A stretch of 24,506 nucleotides of DNA, from positions 1-24,506 of the forward strand of contig JAPKZT010000129.1 of NCBI GenBank assembly GCA_026393655.1, given 5' to 3'. This DNA is from Actinomycetota bacterium. Its GTDB lineage: Bacteria; Actinomycetota; Acidimicrobiia; Acidimicrobiales; Ilumatobacteraceae. The position numbers and the translations under genes are program-made. Below, in pieces: positions 14,175-21,874 of this stretch. The first letter of the stretch is position 1; every line of letters starts with the position of its first letter. Under the pieces are notes generated by a model. That model was not told the DNA's origin, searched no databases, and was given only the letters and a program-made list of their open reading frames with translations.

Positions 14175-14330
14175 AATCCGCTACTCATACATCTTTAGCA
14201 TCGCAGAATTTGCCCCATTTAATGGCATAAAATTCCGTGTTTTTTGCGTGTGTGTCCTTTGCCTCGTGGGTATCGTTAGGCGTGTCGCACCGACTGTGGC
14301 GCACTAGTTGCAATAATTTAGGGAGAATAC

Positions 14331-15269
14331 GTGGCGAAAGAGCGAATTGACCGAGACGACGAAGATCTAGTTCGGCTCTACCTCACCGATATCGGTCAGT
14401 ATTTGTTGCTTACCAAAGACGACGAAGTTCGCTTGGCTAAAACTATCGAAGAAGGAAAGATCGCCGAAGCGACTCTTAATAAAACAGAAAAACAAATTGA
14501 CCCGACCAAGCGCCGTGAACTAAATAAAATTGTCAAGGCTGGGGCGAAGGCTGAGCGCCAATTTGTGCAGTCGAATTTGCGATTAGTTGTTTCAATCGCC
14601 AAAAAGTATCAAGCCTCGGGCCTGCCGTTGTTAGACCTAATTCAAGAGGGCAATCTCGGTTTAATGCATGCCGTAGAAAAATTTGACTGGCGAAAAGGTT
14701 TTAAATTCTCAACTTATGCAACATGGTGGATTCGCCAAGCGATCACTCGCGGCATCGCCAACACTGGTCGCACGATTCGGCTTCCAGTTCACGCTGGCGA
14801 CACGCTTGCGCGTCTGCAAAAGGCACGCTCACGCCTTGAGTTGAAGTTTGGTCGCCATGCAACACTCGCCGAGTTGGCTGAAGAAGTTGAAATGCCAGCC
14901 GACAAAGTGACCGAAGCGTTGCGCTTTGCTGCTGAGCCACTTTCACTTTCAGAACCATTGCGCGAAGACGGCGATGCCGAACTCGGTGATGTTGTCGAAG
15001 ACCGTTCAGCAGAGTCACCATTTGAAGTTGCCGCCACTGCGCTGTTGCCAGAAGAAATTACTCGACTGCTTGCACCGCTTGATCAGCGTGAGCGCGAGAT
15101 TTTGGCATTGCGTTTCGGTCTTGATCGCGGCGAGCCACGAACTCTTGAAGAAGTGGGCGAAGCATTCAACTTAACTCGCGAGCGAATTCGACAGATCGAA
15201 GCACGAGCGATGAGCAAGTTGCGCCATCCATCTAGCGACACAGGTGCCCGCGACCTTCTCTCGGTTTAA
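14331..15269 (+). CDS. RNA polymerase sigma-70 factor (RpoD/SigB-like, group 1 or 2)
   Basis: 312 residues from a GTG with GGGAGA six bases upstream. Region 1.2 at residues 9-42 (DDEDLVRLYLTDIGQYLLLT); region 2 at 81-145 with NLRLVVSIAKKYQASGLPLL, DLIQEGNLGLMHAVEKFDWR and FSTYATWWIRQAITRGIAN; region 3 at 150-215; region 4.2 helix-turn-helix LEEVGEAFNLTRERIRQIEA near 273-292. No long acidic region 1.1, so it resembles actinobacterial SigB-type principal-like factors (HrdB relatives are longer). Directs core polymerase to -35/-10 promoters. The pseudouridine kinase follows 12 bases downstream. Confidence 0.95.
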   Translation: MAKERIDRDDEDLVRLYLTDIGQYLLLTKDDEVRLAKTIEEGKIAEATLNKTEKQIDPTKRRELNKIVKAGAKAERQFVQSNLRLVVSIAKKYQASGLPLLDLIQEGNLGLMHAVEKFDWRKGFKFSTYATWWIRQAITRGIANTGRTIRLPVHAGDTLARLQKARSRLELKFGRHATLAELAEEVEMPADKVTEALRFAAEPLSLSEPLREDGDAELGDVVEDRSAESPFEVAATALLPEEITRLLAPLDQREREILALRFGLDRGEPRTLEEVGEAFNLTRERIRQIEARAMSKLRHPSSDTGARDLLSV

Positions 15270-15281
15270 TCTCGCTACGAC

Positions 15282-16160
15282 GTGTTGTGCGTCATCGGTG
15301 ATTTAGTTGAAGACATTGTCGTTTGGTTGCCAGAATCTCTTAATTACGGTGCGGATACTCCGTCTCGAATAGTTCGCACTCGCGGCGGAAGCGCATCAAA
15401 TGTTGCTGTGTTCGCCGCAACTGTTGCTCAGCAAAAATCTCACACAGATTCGGGCGCACGGCTGATTGCACAAGTTGGTGATGATCGTCTCGGCGATCAA
15501 TTAGTTGGCGCGCTGCGCGATGCTGGCGTCGACCCATGTGTTGTTCGCAGCGGACGAACTGGCTCAATAGTTGTAATTGTTTCGCCCAACGGTGAGCGCA
15601 CGATGCTGACCGATCGCGCCGCAGCAACTGAACTCGTTTTGGCACCAGATAATTGGTTTGAAAATATTTCACTGCTGCATGTGCCGGCGTATTCGCTTTT
15701 TTCAGAGCCTCTGGCAACTGCGACGCGTTCATGCATTACTACTGCGCACGAAAAAAATATCCCAGTCTCAATTGATGCGTCGTCAGCATCATTAATTCTC
15801 GTGTACGGCGTCGCTAAGTTTCGAAATCTTGTAGCCGAAATTCGACCAAAGATTTTGTTCTGCAATACCGATGAGGCTGAAGTATTGAATCTGACTACAC
15901 AGCCACTAGATCTCGACATCGTGGTGATTAAAGCCGGCGCTCGGCCGACCACGCTGATCGAGAACAAAGTCGTCAAGACGGTTGAAGTTGAACCGGTTGG
16001 CGAAATCATTGATACAACTGGGGCTGGTGATGCCTTTGCCGCCGGCTTCTTAACAAAATTTAGCGAGAATAATCTCGACACCTATATATGTGTCTTGGCT
16101 GGTCATCAACTTGCCGCGCGTGTTTTACGCAGTCCAGGCGCGACAATGGATGCACAATGA
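15282..16160 (+). CDS. psuK: PfkB-family kinase, probable pseudouridine kinase
   Basis: 292 residues from a GTG (a TTG three bases later is an alternative; no ribosome binding site). PfkB marks: CVIGDLVEDIVVWLP at the N-terminus, TRGGSASNVAVFAA, and the C-terminal ATP/anion-hole signature DTTGAGDAFAAGF with catalytic Asp250. The stop overlaps the ATG of the PsuG gene (ATGA). PfkB kinases coupled to PsuG phosphorylate pseudouridine to pseudouridine 5'-phosphate, hence the call; a ribokinase-like role cannot be excluded from sequence alone. Confidence 0.85.
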   Translation: MLCVIGDLVEDIVVWLPESLNYGADTPSRIVRTRGGSASNVAVFAATVAQQKSHTDSGARLIAQVGDDRLGDQLVGALRDAGVDPCVVRSGRTGSIVVIVSPNGERTMLTDRAAATELVLAPDNWFENISLLHVPAYSLFSEPLATATRSCITTAHEKNIPVSIDASSASLILVYGVAKFRNLVAEIRPKILFCNTDEAEVLNLTTQPLDLDIVVIKAGARPTTLIENKVVKTVEVEPVGEIIDTTGAGDAFAAGFLTKFSENNLDTYICVLAGHQLAARVLRSPGATMDAQ

Positions 16161-17074
16161 ATTCGTTTCAAATTCGCGTTAGCGACGAAGTCAGCACGGC
16201 ACTCTCGCAACACAAACCAGTTGTCGCACTCGAGTCAACTATTTTTTCACATCTCGGTCTGCCATCGCCAGCAAATCTCGAGGCATTAACTCGCTGTACC
16301 GCGGCGTTGCTCAGTCACGGTGTCGTGCCAGCAATTACCGCGGTGCTTGACGGCGTCGCCCGAGTTGGCATTGACGAAAGCGAGTGGCCGCTAATTCTTG
16401 GCCCCGCAAAAAAAGTTGGTGAGCGCGAACTCGGGTTAGCAGTTGCCCAGCGTTGGGCTGTCGGCGCGACGACTGTTTCTTCTTCGCTGTTGCTTGCGGC
16501 TCGCGCCGGTATTCGTGTTTTTTCAACCGGCGGTATCGGCGGCGTGCATCGCGGTGCCGAAACTAGTGGAGACATCAGTAGCGACCTTGGCGCAATCGCC
16601 CAACACCATGTCGTCACAGTTTGCGCGGGCGCGAAATCATTTCTTGATCTGCCACGCACTCTTGAATATCTTGAAACACTCAGCGTGCCAGTGCTCGGTC
16701 TTGGCTGTGATTTTTTTCCAGAGTTCACAGTTGAGCGTGGCGATATAAAAATACCTGCACGAGTTGAAACGATTAAAGAACTCGCAGAAATTGTTCGGGC
16801 CAACGATGCACTCGGACGCAACGGTGGAATCCTCGCATGCGTGCCTGTTCCAAAAAAAGATGGCTTGCTTAAATCATTTATGGATGAAATCACGGCGACT
16901 GCGCTCAATGACGCAAACAAGCAAGGCATTACCGGCGCGGCTGTTACTCCTTATGTTTTAAAATTTATTGCCAATGCGACGCACGATGCAAGCGTCAAAG
17001 CAAATCTTTCACTCGCCGAAAACAATGCGCTAACCGCCGCGCAACTCGCAGTCGAACTTTCTATAGCGCAATAA
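16157..17074 (+). CDS. psuG: Pseudouridine-5'-phosphate glycosidase
   Basis: 305 residues from the ATG at 16157, which overlaps the kinase stop; this is the family length, and the open frame's upstream extension to 16088 is not native. Family marks: VVALESTIFSHLGLPSPANL, GVVPAITAVLDGVARVGI, ATTVSSSLLLAARAGIRVFS, TGGIGGVHRGAETSGDISSD, VPVLGLGCDFFPEF, and GITGAAVTPYVLKFI. The enzyme is Mn-dependent and splits pseudouridine 5'-phosphate into uracil and ribose 5-phosphate, completing the catabolic pair with the kinase. Ends five bases before the 3' end of the convergent selC gene. Confidence 0.95.
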   Translation: MNSFQIRVSDEVSTALSQHKPVVALESTIFSHLGLPSPANLEALTRCTAALLSHGVVPAITAVLDGVARVGIDESEWPLILGPAKKVGERELGLAVAQRWAVGATTVSSSLLLAARAGIRVFSTGGIGGVHRGAETSGDISSDLGAIAQHHVVTVCAGAKSFLDLPRTLEYLETLSVPVLGLGCDFFPEFTVERGDIKIPARVETIKELAEIVRANDALGRNGGILACVPVPKKDGLLKSFMDEITATALNDANKQGITGAAVTPYVLKFIANATHDASVKANLSLAENNALTAAQLAVELSIAQ

Positions 17075-17078
17075 TTTT

Positions 17079-17174
17079 TGGCGGAGGCGGACGGGAATCG
17101 AACCCGCCGAACGAGGTTCACTCGTCCCAACCGCTTTGAAGGCGGCGGAGCCCACCAGGTACCCGGACACCTCC
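17079..17174 (-). tRNA. selC: tRNA-Sec (selenocysteine), anticodon UCA
   Basis: 96 bases including an encoded 3' CCA. The anticodon loop CUUCAAA (anticodon UCA, plus 17137-17139) sits on a 5-bp stem. A long variable arm (ACGAG/CUCGU stem) and a T-arm (GCGGG-UUCGAUU-CCCGU) follow. The acceptor is GGAGGUGU against CCGCCUCC: seven pairs including U-G, with U-C at the eighth, innermost position. The D-arm contains the ACCUGGUGGGCU stretch that I recall from actinobacterial selC genes. UCA with a long variable arm rules out Trp and normal Ser/Leu tRNAs (none read UGA). It implies that selA, selB and selD exist elsewhere in the genome. Convergent with psuG, divergent from the tad operon. Confidence 0.95.
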
Positions 17175-17221
17175 ATCGCGAAGGCTACTTGTCTAATTTT
17201 CAGATGACGCAATTCGATCTT

Positions 17222-17231
17222 TGTGTACACA
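17222..17231. promoter_or_regulatory. 10-bp palindrome in the selC/tad divergent promoter region
   Basis: TGTGTACACA is a perfect palindrome, 55 bp upstream of the TadZ start and 48 bp upstream of the selC 5' end. It could be an operator for either, but short palindromes occur by chance. Confidence 0.25.
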
Positions 17232-17286
17232 TGCAATAACTCGAACCTAGTTACGCACACTGGGCTCAATTAAAGGAGCACACAAA

Positions 17287-17940
17287 ATGATTGTTTGTTG
17301 GTCGGTGAAAGGTGGCAGCGGCACAACAGTTGTTGCATCAACTATTGCATTAATGCGCGCCGCAGAATCACAACGCGGCGCACTGCTCGTAGATCTGGCT
17401 GGTGATGTGCCAGCAGTTCTTGGCTTGGCAGAATCGTCGGGGCCCGGCATCAACGAATGGTTTGCGAATTGCGATCATGGGTCACGAATGACATTGCAGT
17501 CAATTGCGTTTCAGGCCACGGCGAATTTACAAATTATTGCGCGTGGTTCAAAACAATTAGATGCAAAAGAAAAAGAAATTAGAAATTTCTCAGAACTGTG
17601 CGCCGCACTTAAAATCTTTGATCTACCAATAATTGTTGACGCTGGCTGCGGTCCGCCGTCGCCCGATTTACTTGCTCACGCCAGTTCATCGTTGCTAGTT
17701 ACTCGTCCGTGCTATTTATCGTTGCGTCGGGCTGCGCAGTTATCGGTGTCGCCAACTGGCATCGTGTTGATTAATGAGGCCGGTCGTGCGCTCGGCAAAC
17801 ATGATGTTGAAGCAGTTATCGGCGCTCCGGTTGTTGCTGAAATTAGTTTTGATGCTGCAATCGCTCGCGCGGTTGACGCAGGTTTACTTGCCAGTCGAAT
17901 ACCAACAATCATGTCAAATCAACTTTTAGCAGTCGCATGA
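17287..17940 (+). CDS. TadZ/Ssd-type ParA-like ATPase
   Basis: 217 residues, ATG with AAAGGAG eight bases upstream. Deviant Walker A at the N-terminus: WSVKGGSGTTVVASTIAL (Lys8, Gly9-Gly10, Thr13-Thr14), then ALLVDLAGDVPAVLGL for the Walker A' Asp and PIIVDAGCG for Walker B. These are the marks of the MinD/CpaE fold. By order and similarity it corresponds to Rv3660c (Ssd) of mycobacteria, the first gene of the tad-like cluster, presumed to localise the pilus or secretion apparatus at the membrane. There is no N-terminal receiver domain, so it is shorter than CpaE. Stop overlaps tadA (ATGA). Confidence 0.85.
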   Translation: MIVCWSVKGGSGTTVVASTIALMRAAESQRGALLVDLAGDVPAVLGLAESSGPGINEWFANCDHGSRMTLQSIAFQATANLQIIARGSKQLDAKEKEIRNFSELCAALKIFDLPIIVDAGCGPPSPDLLAHASSSLLVTRPCYLSLRRAAQLSVSPTGIVLINEAGRALGKHDVEAVIGAPVVAEISFDAAIARAVDAGLLASRIPTIMSNQLLAVA

Positions 17941-18893
17941 GCCGAGCAGTTCTAACTCGAATAGCACCAAAAGTTCACAGTCGTCTTGACGAATTTTTTA
18001 GGGACGAAGAAATCCGTGAAGTCATGGTCAACGCAGGTTCGCAAGTTTGGATCGAGCGCGACGGTGAACTCTCGCTAGTTGGCACAATCCACCCAGATGA
18101 CACACGGGCATTTATCGAGCGAACTTTGCTGCCGCTTGGCCGACGCATCGACATAACCTCACCAGTTGTCGATGCTCGGCTAAGCGATGGCTCAAGATTG
18201 TGCGCTGTGATTCCACCGATTGCAGTCGACGGACCATGTGTTGCTATTCGCAGATTCGCTGCAAAACAAATGCAACTCGAAGATTTCGCTCCACCAGAAA
18301 TAGTCGCATTGTTGCAGCAACTAATTTACGATCGCCGAAATATTCTTGTGAGTGGTGCGGCATCTGCCGGCAAAACGACCTTGTTAAACGCACTATGTGA
18401 TTATCTGCAAACCAATGAACGCATCGTGACAATCGAAGACATCGCCGAACTTCGACTTAACCACCAGCATGTACTTCGCCTTGAAGCCAGGCCCGCATCG
18501 CCAGATGGCAATCAAGAGATTTCTACCAGGTCACTGGTGCGAACCGCGCTTCGACTTCGACCGGATCGATTAATTATCGGCGAAGTTCGTGGTGCTGAAA
18601 CTCTCGACATGTTGGCTGCAATGAACACTGGTCACAACGGTTCTATGTCAACGATTCACGCCAATAGTTCACGCGATGCAGTTCGCCGAGTTGAGTCACT
18701 TGTGCTTCAGCATGCCGCAAACTGGTCGCGCGATGTCGTGCAAGATCATGTTTGCTCTTCAATTAATGCCATCGTGCATGTTGCGAGACATCTCAATGGC
18801 GCTCGATCTGTTGAAGAGATTTTGCTACTCGACGGTGAACGAAGCTTCTTTTTAGTGCAACATGGCCAAATCGTCAGTGAGCCATCGCTGTGA
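17937..18893 (+). CDS. tadA: TadA/CpaF-type secretion ATPase
   Basis: 318 residues, shorter than typical TadA (about 350-450) because the N-terminal domain is reduced. Walker A SGAASAGKTTLLNAL (140-153), Asp box IVTIEDIAELRL (163-174), Walker B DRLIIGEVRGAETLDML (210-226) and His box GSMSTIHANSSRDAVRR (235-251) are all intact. Hexameric type II/IV secretion ATPase that powers pilus assembly or secretion through TadB/TadC. Overlaps both neighbours by 4 bp. Confidence 0.93.
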   Translation: MSRAVLTRIAPKVHSRLDEFFRDEEIREVMVNAGSQVWIERDGELSLVGTIHPDDTRAFIERTLLPLGRRIDITSPVVDARLSDGSRLCAVIPPIAVDGPCVAIRRFAAKQMQLEDFAPPEIVALLQQLIYDRRNILVSGAASAGKTTLLNALCDYLQTNERIVTIEDIAELRLNHQHVLRLEARPASPDGNQEISTRSLVRTALRLRPDRLIIGEVRGAETLDMLAAMNTGHNGSMSTIHANSSRDAVRRVESLVLQHAANWSRDVVQDHVCSSINAIVHVARHLNGARSVEEILLLDGERSFFLVQHGQIVSEPSL

Positions 18894-19609
18894 AACATCT
18901 AGTCGCAGTTTTCGGAGCATTGACCTTTGGCTGTCTAATTGCTGTTTGTGGGTTTTGGTTTATTCAAATACGGTTGACCAAAGTTTGGGTCAACCAGAGG
19001 CTCTCACAAAATATGCCACAACTTGAGCGAAATTCGTTGCCTGGCAATCTTGTTTTGTCTCAGTCGTCAACTTTGCAACTCGAGCAACTCGCCGAGGTTT
19101 TAGACACGACTGCTCGGCATCTTCGACTTGGCGAATCTTTTGCTAGCGCCTTGCAAGCAGCAGTTTCATCACAACATTGCGTGATTCAAGTTCTGCAAAA
19201 CTTCTCTCGGGCTTGTGCAGTGGGTGAAGCAGCCAGCGAAATTTCTAAACAGCTTATAAAAACTGCAAAAACTAAAGACCAACAATTTGTCGTCAAGACT
19301 CTTGAACTAGCAGCAACAGGCGGAGTAGGTGGTGTGATGGCACTTGAACGCGCTGCAATTGTCATCCGCGAACGGGCAACACACATTGACGACAGATTTG
19401 CGCAAGCAGCGCAAGCATTACTCTCAACTCGCATCTTGTCGTGGACACCCCTCGTGGTTGCGGGCTGGCTCATAGCTTCAAGCGCTCCAGTGCGTAATTA
19501 TTTAATTCTTAGCCGATCTGGTTGGGTGTGTCTACTACTTGGAATTGGTCTGAATCTCGCAGGCCGCAAGTGGATGCATGCAATTATCACACCCAGCGTT
19601 GTCGCGTAA
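18890..19609 (+). CDS. tadB: TadB-like inner-membrane platform protein
   Basis: 239 residues from a GTG overlapping the tadA stop. One N-terminal membrane segment (AVFGALTFGCLIAVCGFWF), a soluble helical T2SSF-type domain (VLDTTARHLRLGESFASALQ, TKDQQFVVKTLELAATGGVG) and two C-terminal segments (ILSWTPLVVAGWLIAS, SGWVCLLLGIGLNLAG). Divergent in sequence from proteobacterial TadB but positionally and structurally equal to Rv3658c. Together with TadC it forms the membrane platform for TadA. Confidence 0.82.
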   Translation: MKHLVAVFGALTFGCLIAVCGFWFIQIRLTKVWVNQRLSQNMPQLERNSLPGNLVLSQSSTLQLEQLAEVLDTTARHLRLGESFASALQAAVSSQHCVIQVLQNFSRACAVGEAASEISKQLIKTAKTKDQQFVVKTLELAATGGVGGVMALERAAIVIRERATHIDDRFAQAAQALLSTRILSWTPLVVAGWLIASSAPVRNYLILSRSGWVCLLLGIGLNLAGRKWMHAIITPSVVA

Positions 19610-19617
19610 GTCGTTCA

Positions 19618-20145
19618 ATGATTTCGATTTTTGTTTTTATCGTGATTGGCGTTGTGTTTTATCGACGCAAGACAAGATCAACTAATCAACCGAATTTCAG
19701 TGTGTACATTCCAGAAATTATTGATGTTCTGCTGGTACTAATTCGCGCGGGTCAAAGCCCTGCGTCGGCAATGGCACAACTTCATTATTGGGCGCCAGAC
19801 AATTTATATAAGCATCTAATTCAAGTGCACACTCGGCTACTGCAAGGCGAGCGTTTCATTGATGTAGTCAAAACCCTTCGTGATGATCTTGGCTCAAGTT
19901 TTTATCCATTGTGCGACATTCTCGTTAGCGCAGACCGAGACGGCCTACCGATCACATCAGTGCTTGACCAACTTGCGTATCACGCTCACATAGAGCGCCG
20001 ACGATTGCAAGACATTAGCGCTCGACAATTGCCCGTACGTTTGCTGCTTCCACTTACTTGTTGTATTTTGCCTTCGTTTGTTTTGCTAGCAATGGTTCCG
20101 CTTGTTGTTAATTCCCTCTCGGCTGTTTCTGCTCAACTTTTCTGA
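19618..20145 (+). CDS. tadC: TadC-like inner-membrane platform protein
   Basis: 175 residues from the ATG at 19618; the frame is open from 19522, but that part lies inside tadB. N-terminal membrane helix ISIFVFIVIGVVFY, then the T2SSF-type domain EIIDVLLVLIRAGQSPASAM and GSSFYPLCDILVSADRDGLP, then two C-terminal hydrophobic stretches LLLPLTCCILPSFVLLAMVP. Second platform protein of the tad system, equal in position to Rv3657c. No clear ribosome binding site; probably translated by coupling with tadB nine bases upstream. Confidence 0.82.
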   Translation: MISIFVFIVIGVVFYRRKTRSTNQPNFSVYIPEIIDVLLVLIRAGQSPASAMAQLHYWAPDNLYKHLIQVHTRLLQGERFIDVVKTLRDDLGSSFYPLCDILVSADRDGLPITSVLDQLAYHAHIERRRLQDISARQLPVRLLLPLTCCILPSFVLLAMVPLVVNSLSAVSAQLF

Positions 20146-20159
20146 CGAAAGCGACTCTT

Positions 20160-20345
20160 GTGATTAAATTTAAAAATGACTCAGGTCAGGCCACTACCGA
20201 GTACGCACTTGTATTGCTTGGCGCAGCAGTAATTGCACTTTTAGTTATCGCCTGGGCGACAGATGGTGGTGGTGCGGGACGCATCGGTGAACTCTTTGAC
20301 ACCGTGCTTTCTGGCATCTTTGATCGCACCGATGCTGTCGGTTAG
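20160..20345 (+). CDS. DUF4244 prepilin-like small protein
   Basis: 61 residues from a GTG. GQATTEYALVLLGAAVIALL followed by VIAWA is a type IV/Flp prepilin-like N-terminal region: a Gly before the cut site, Glu five residues into the mature part, then a hydrophobic helix. The tail has a Gly-rich hinge and a short amphipathic helix. Equivalent in position to Rv3656c. Probably the major pilin subunit of this cluster; no prepilin peptidase gene is present in the window. Confidence 0.8.
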   Translation: MIKFKNDSGQATTEYALVLLGAAVIALLVIAWATDGGGAGRIGELFDTVLSGIFDRTDAVG

Positions 20346-20769
20346 CAGTTTCAATTTGAAACGCTCGCGCGAAATCTGGGTTAGTGAACCAGGTCAAGCC
20401 ACGGTCGAATTTGCACTCGTGCTTCCGTTTCTTTTTCTGTTTTCATTATCGGTCGTGCAAATTGGCAGTGTTGCAAACGATCAACTCGCGCTTGGTCATG
20501 CTGCTCGCACTGCTGCGCGCGCGATTTCTCTCGCAGATGTGGCTGACGAAAACGCAAATCAAATCGCACTTGATTCAGTTCAAAATTCAATCACGCTTAA
20601 CCCAGTTGATGTAGATGTCGAACTAAATGAGATTCGTGCGCAAGTCACACTCACATATCAGCGTCAGATCAATATCCCAATAATCGGCAAATTATTCAAC
20701 AATGTAACTCTGCAAGCAGCTACCTCTATGCCCCGCGAACTACCAAGTGAGACGCCGACTTCTAGTTAA
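20332..20769 (+). CDS. tadE: TadE-like pseudopilin
   Basis: 145 residues from the ATG at 20332, which overlaps the DUF4244 stop by 14 bp; the frame upstream of it lies inside that gene. GQATVEFALVLPFLFLFSLS is the TadE signature: a prepilin-type cut site after the short positively charged leader, Glu+5, then one membrane helix. The rest is extracytoplasmic, with HAARTAARAISLAD typical of the family. Equivalent to Rv3655c. Its stop codon overlaps the convergent rsgA stop by 8 bp, leaving no room for a terminator. Confidence 0.85.
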   Translation: MLSVSSFNLKRSREIWVSEPGQATVEFALVLPFLFLFSLSVVQIGSVANDQLALGHAARTAARAISLADVADENANQIALDSVQNSITLNPVDVDVELNEIRAQVTLTYQRQINIPIIGKLFNNVTLQAATSMPRELPSETPTSS

Positions 20770-21781
20770 TTTTTCGCATGCCTTTGCGATTCGACATTCG
20801 AACACGAACTTTTTGTTCATCTTCTAAAGCAAGTTCTTCAGCCACCAATCGACCCATACTCTCGAGACGCTCAATGGTCAGCTCATCACGATTAATCGCG
20901 GCAACAACTGCACAGTTAGGTTCGTCTTGATGTTTGCAATCACGAAACTTACATTGCTCTGCGAGCGAAAAAATATCAGCGAAAGCACGCTCGATTCCAC
21001 GACCACTTGTCCACAAATTGAGTGCGCGCAAACCTGGTGTATCAATCAACCAGCCGCCGTTGGGTAATGCCACAAGATCGGCGGCAACCGTCGTGTGTCG
21101 CCCTCGCTGGTCGCCCTCACGAACTTCACCAACTTGTTGATTCGTCGTTCCGACAAGCCGATTCACCAAAGTTGATTTTCCAACGCCACTGGCGCCAAGT
21201 ATTGCAATTGATTTGTTGTTTTCGCCATACTTCGCCAACTCTTCTAAACCTTCGCCAGTCAGACCGCTTACAACATGGCAGGCGATGCCACAAACTCGAG
21301 CGACATTGCGTAGCGCTGCGATATGTTCTGTCGCTTCAAGTAGGTCATTCTTGGTCAAAACCAATACTGGCACTGCACCACTATCGAAAGCTAAAACGAG
21401 TTCGCGTTCAACTCTGCGCTCGTTTGATTCATTTGTTGCTGCGTGAACAATGAATACTGTGTCAATATTTGCAGCAACCGCATGTTGCTCGGCGCGCACC
21501 GCGTCAGAAGATGCGCGGCGGATTAATGCTGAGTATCTTGGCAACACTTGTTCGACACGATCAAGATCTGGCGCAACTGCAACCCAATCACCAACTGCAA
21601 CATCGGCGCCAATATTTCTTACGCGAATTATGCCATCGGCATCCGACGATGCACTCACTTTGATAGTGCTCCATCCACGATCAAGTCGACTGACGCGACC
21701 AATAATAAAAGCCGCATCAATTTTTTTCGCAGCATCTTCAAACGCGTTATTCCATCCGAGTGCCAGCAAATTATGTCGCAT
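20762..21781 (-). CDS. rsgA: Ribosome small-subunit-dependent GTPase RsgA
   Basis: 339 residues. Circularly permuted GTPase order: OB domain (about 25-80), G4 TKND (143-146), G1 GASGVGKST (196-204), the switch-region GDQRGRHTT, and G3 DTPG (247-250), then the C-terminal zinc-binding segment with C277, C282, H284 and C290. RsgA checks the maturation of the 30S subunit and releases RbfA. All key residues are present. Divergent from topA across a 93-bp gap. Confidence 0.96.
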   Translation of the reverse strand: MRHNLLALGWNNAFEDAAKKIDAAFIIGRVSRLDRGWSTIKVSASSDADGIIRVRNIGADVAVGDWVAVAPDLDRVEQVLPRYSALIRRASSDAVRAEQHAVAANIDTVFIVHAATNESNERRVERELVLAFDSGAVPVLVLTKNDLLEATEHIAALRNVARVCGIACHVVSGLTGEGLEELAKYGENNKSIAILGASGVGKSTLVNRLVGTTNQQVGEVREGDQRGRHTTVAADLVALPNGGWLIDTPGLRALNLWTSGRGIERAFADIFSLAEQCKFRDCKHQDEPNCAVVAAINRDELTIERLESMGRLVAEELALEDEQKVRVRMSNRKGMRKIN

Positions 21782-21874
21782 CTTGTCATTAACGCTACCG
21801 ACGCAACCTATAGTGCATTTGAACTAAAACAGATATCCTTATCAAGCCCATACTTGACCCCACTATGAAACATC

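Noticed and set aside
15497..16081. Minus-strand 194-residue ORF opposite the PfkB kinase
   Set aside because: The plus frame carries all PfkB motifs; the minus frame is low-complexity Ser/Arg/Thr shadow.
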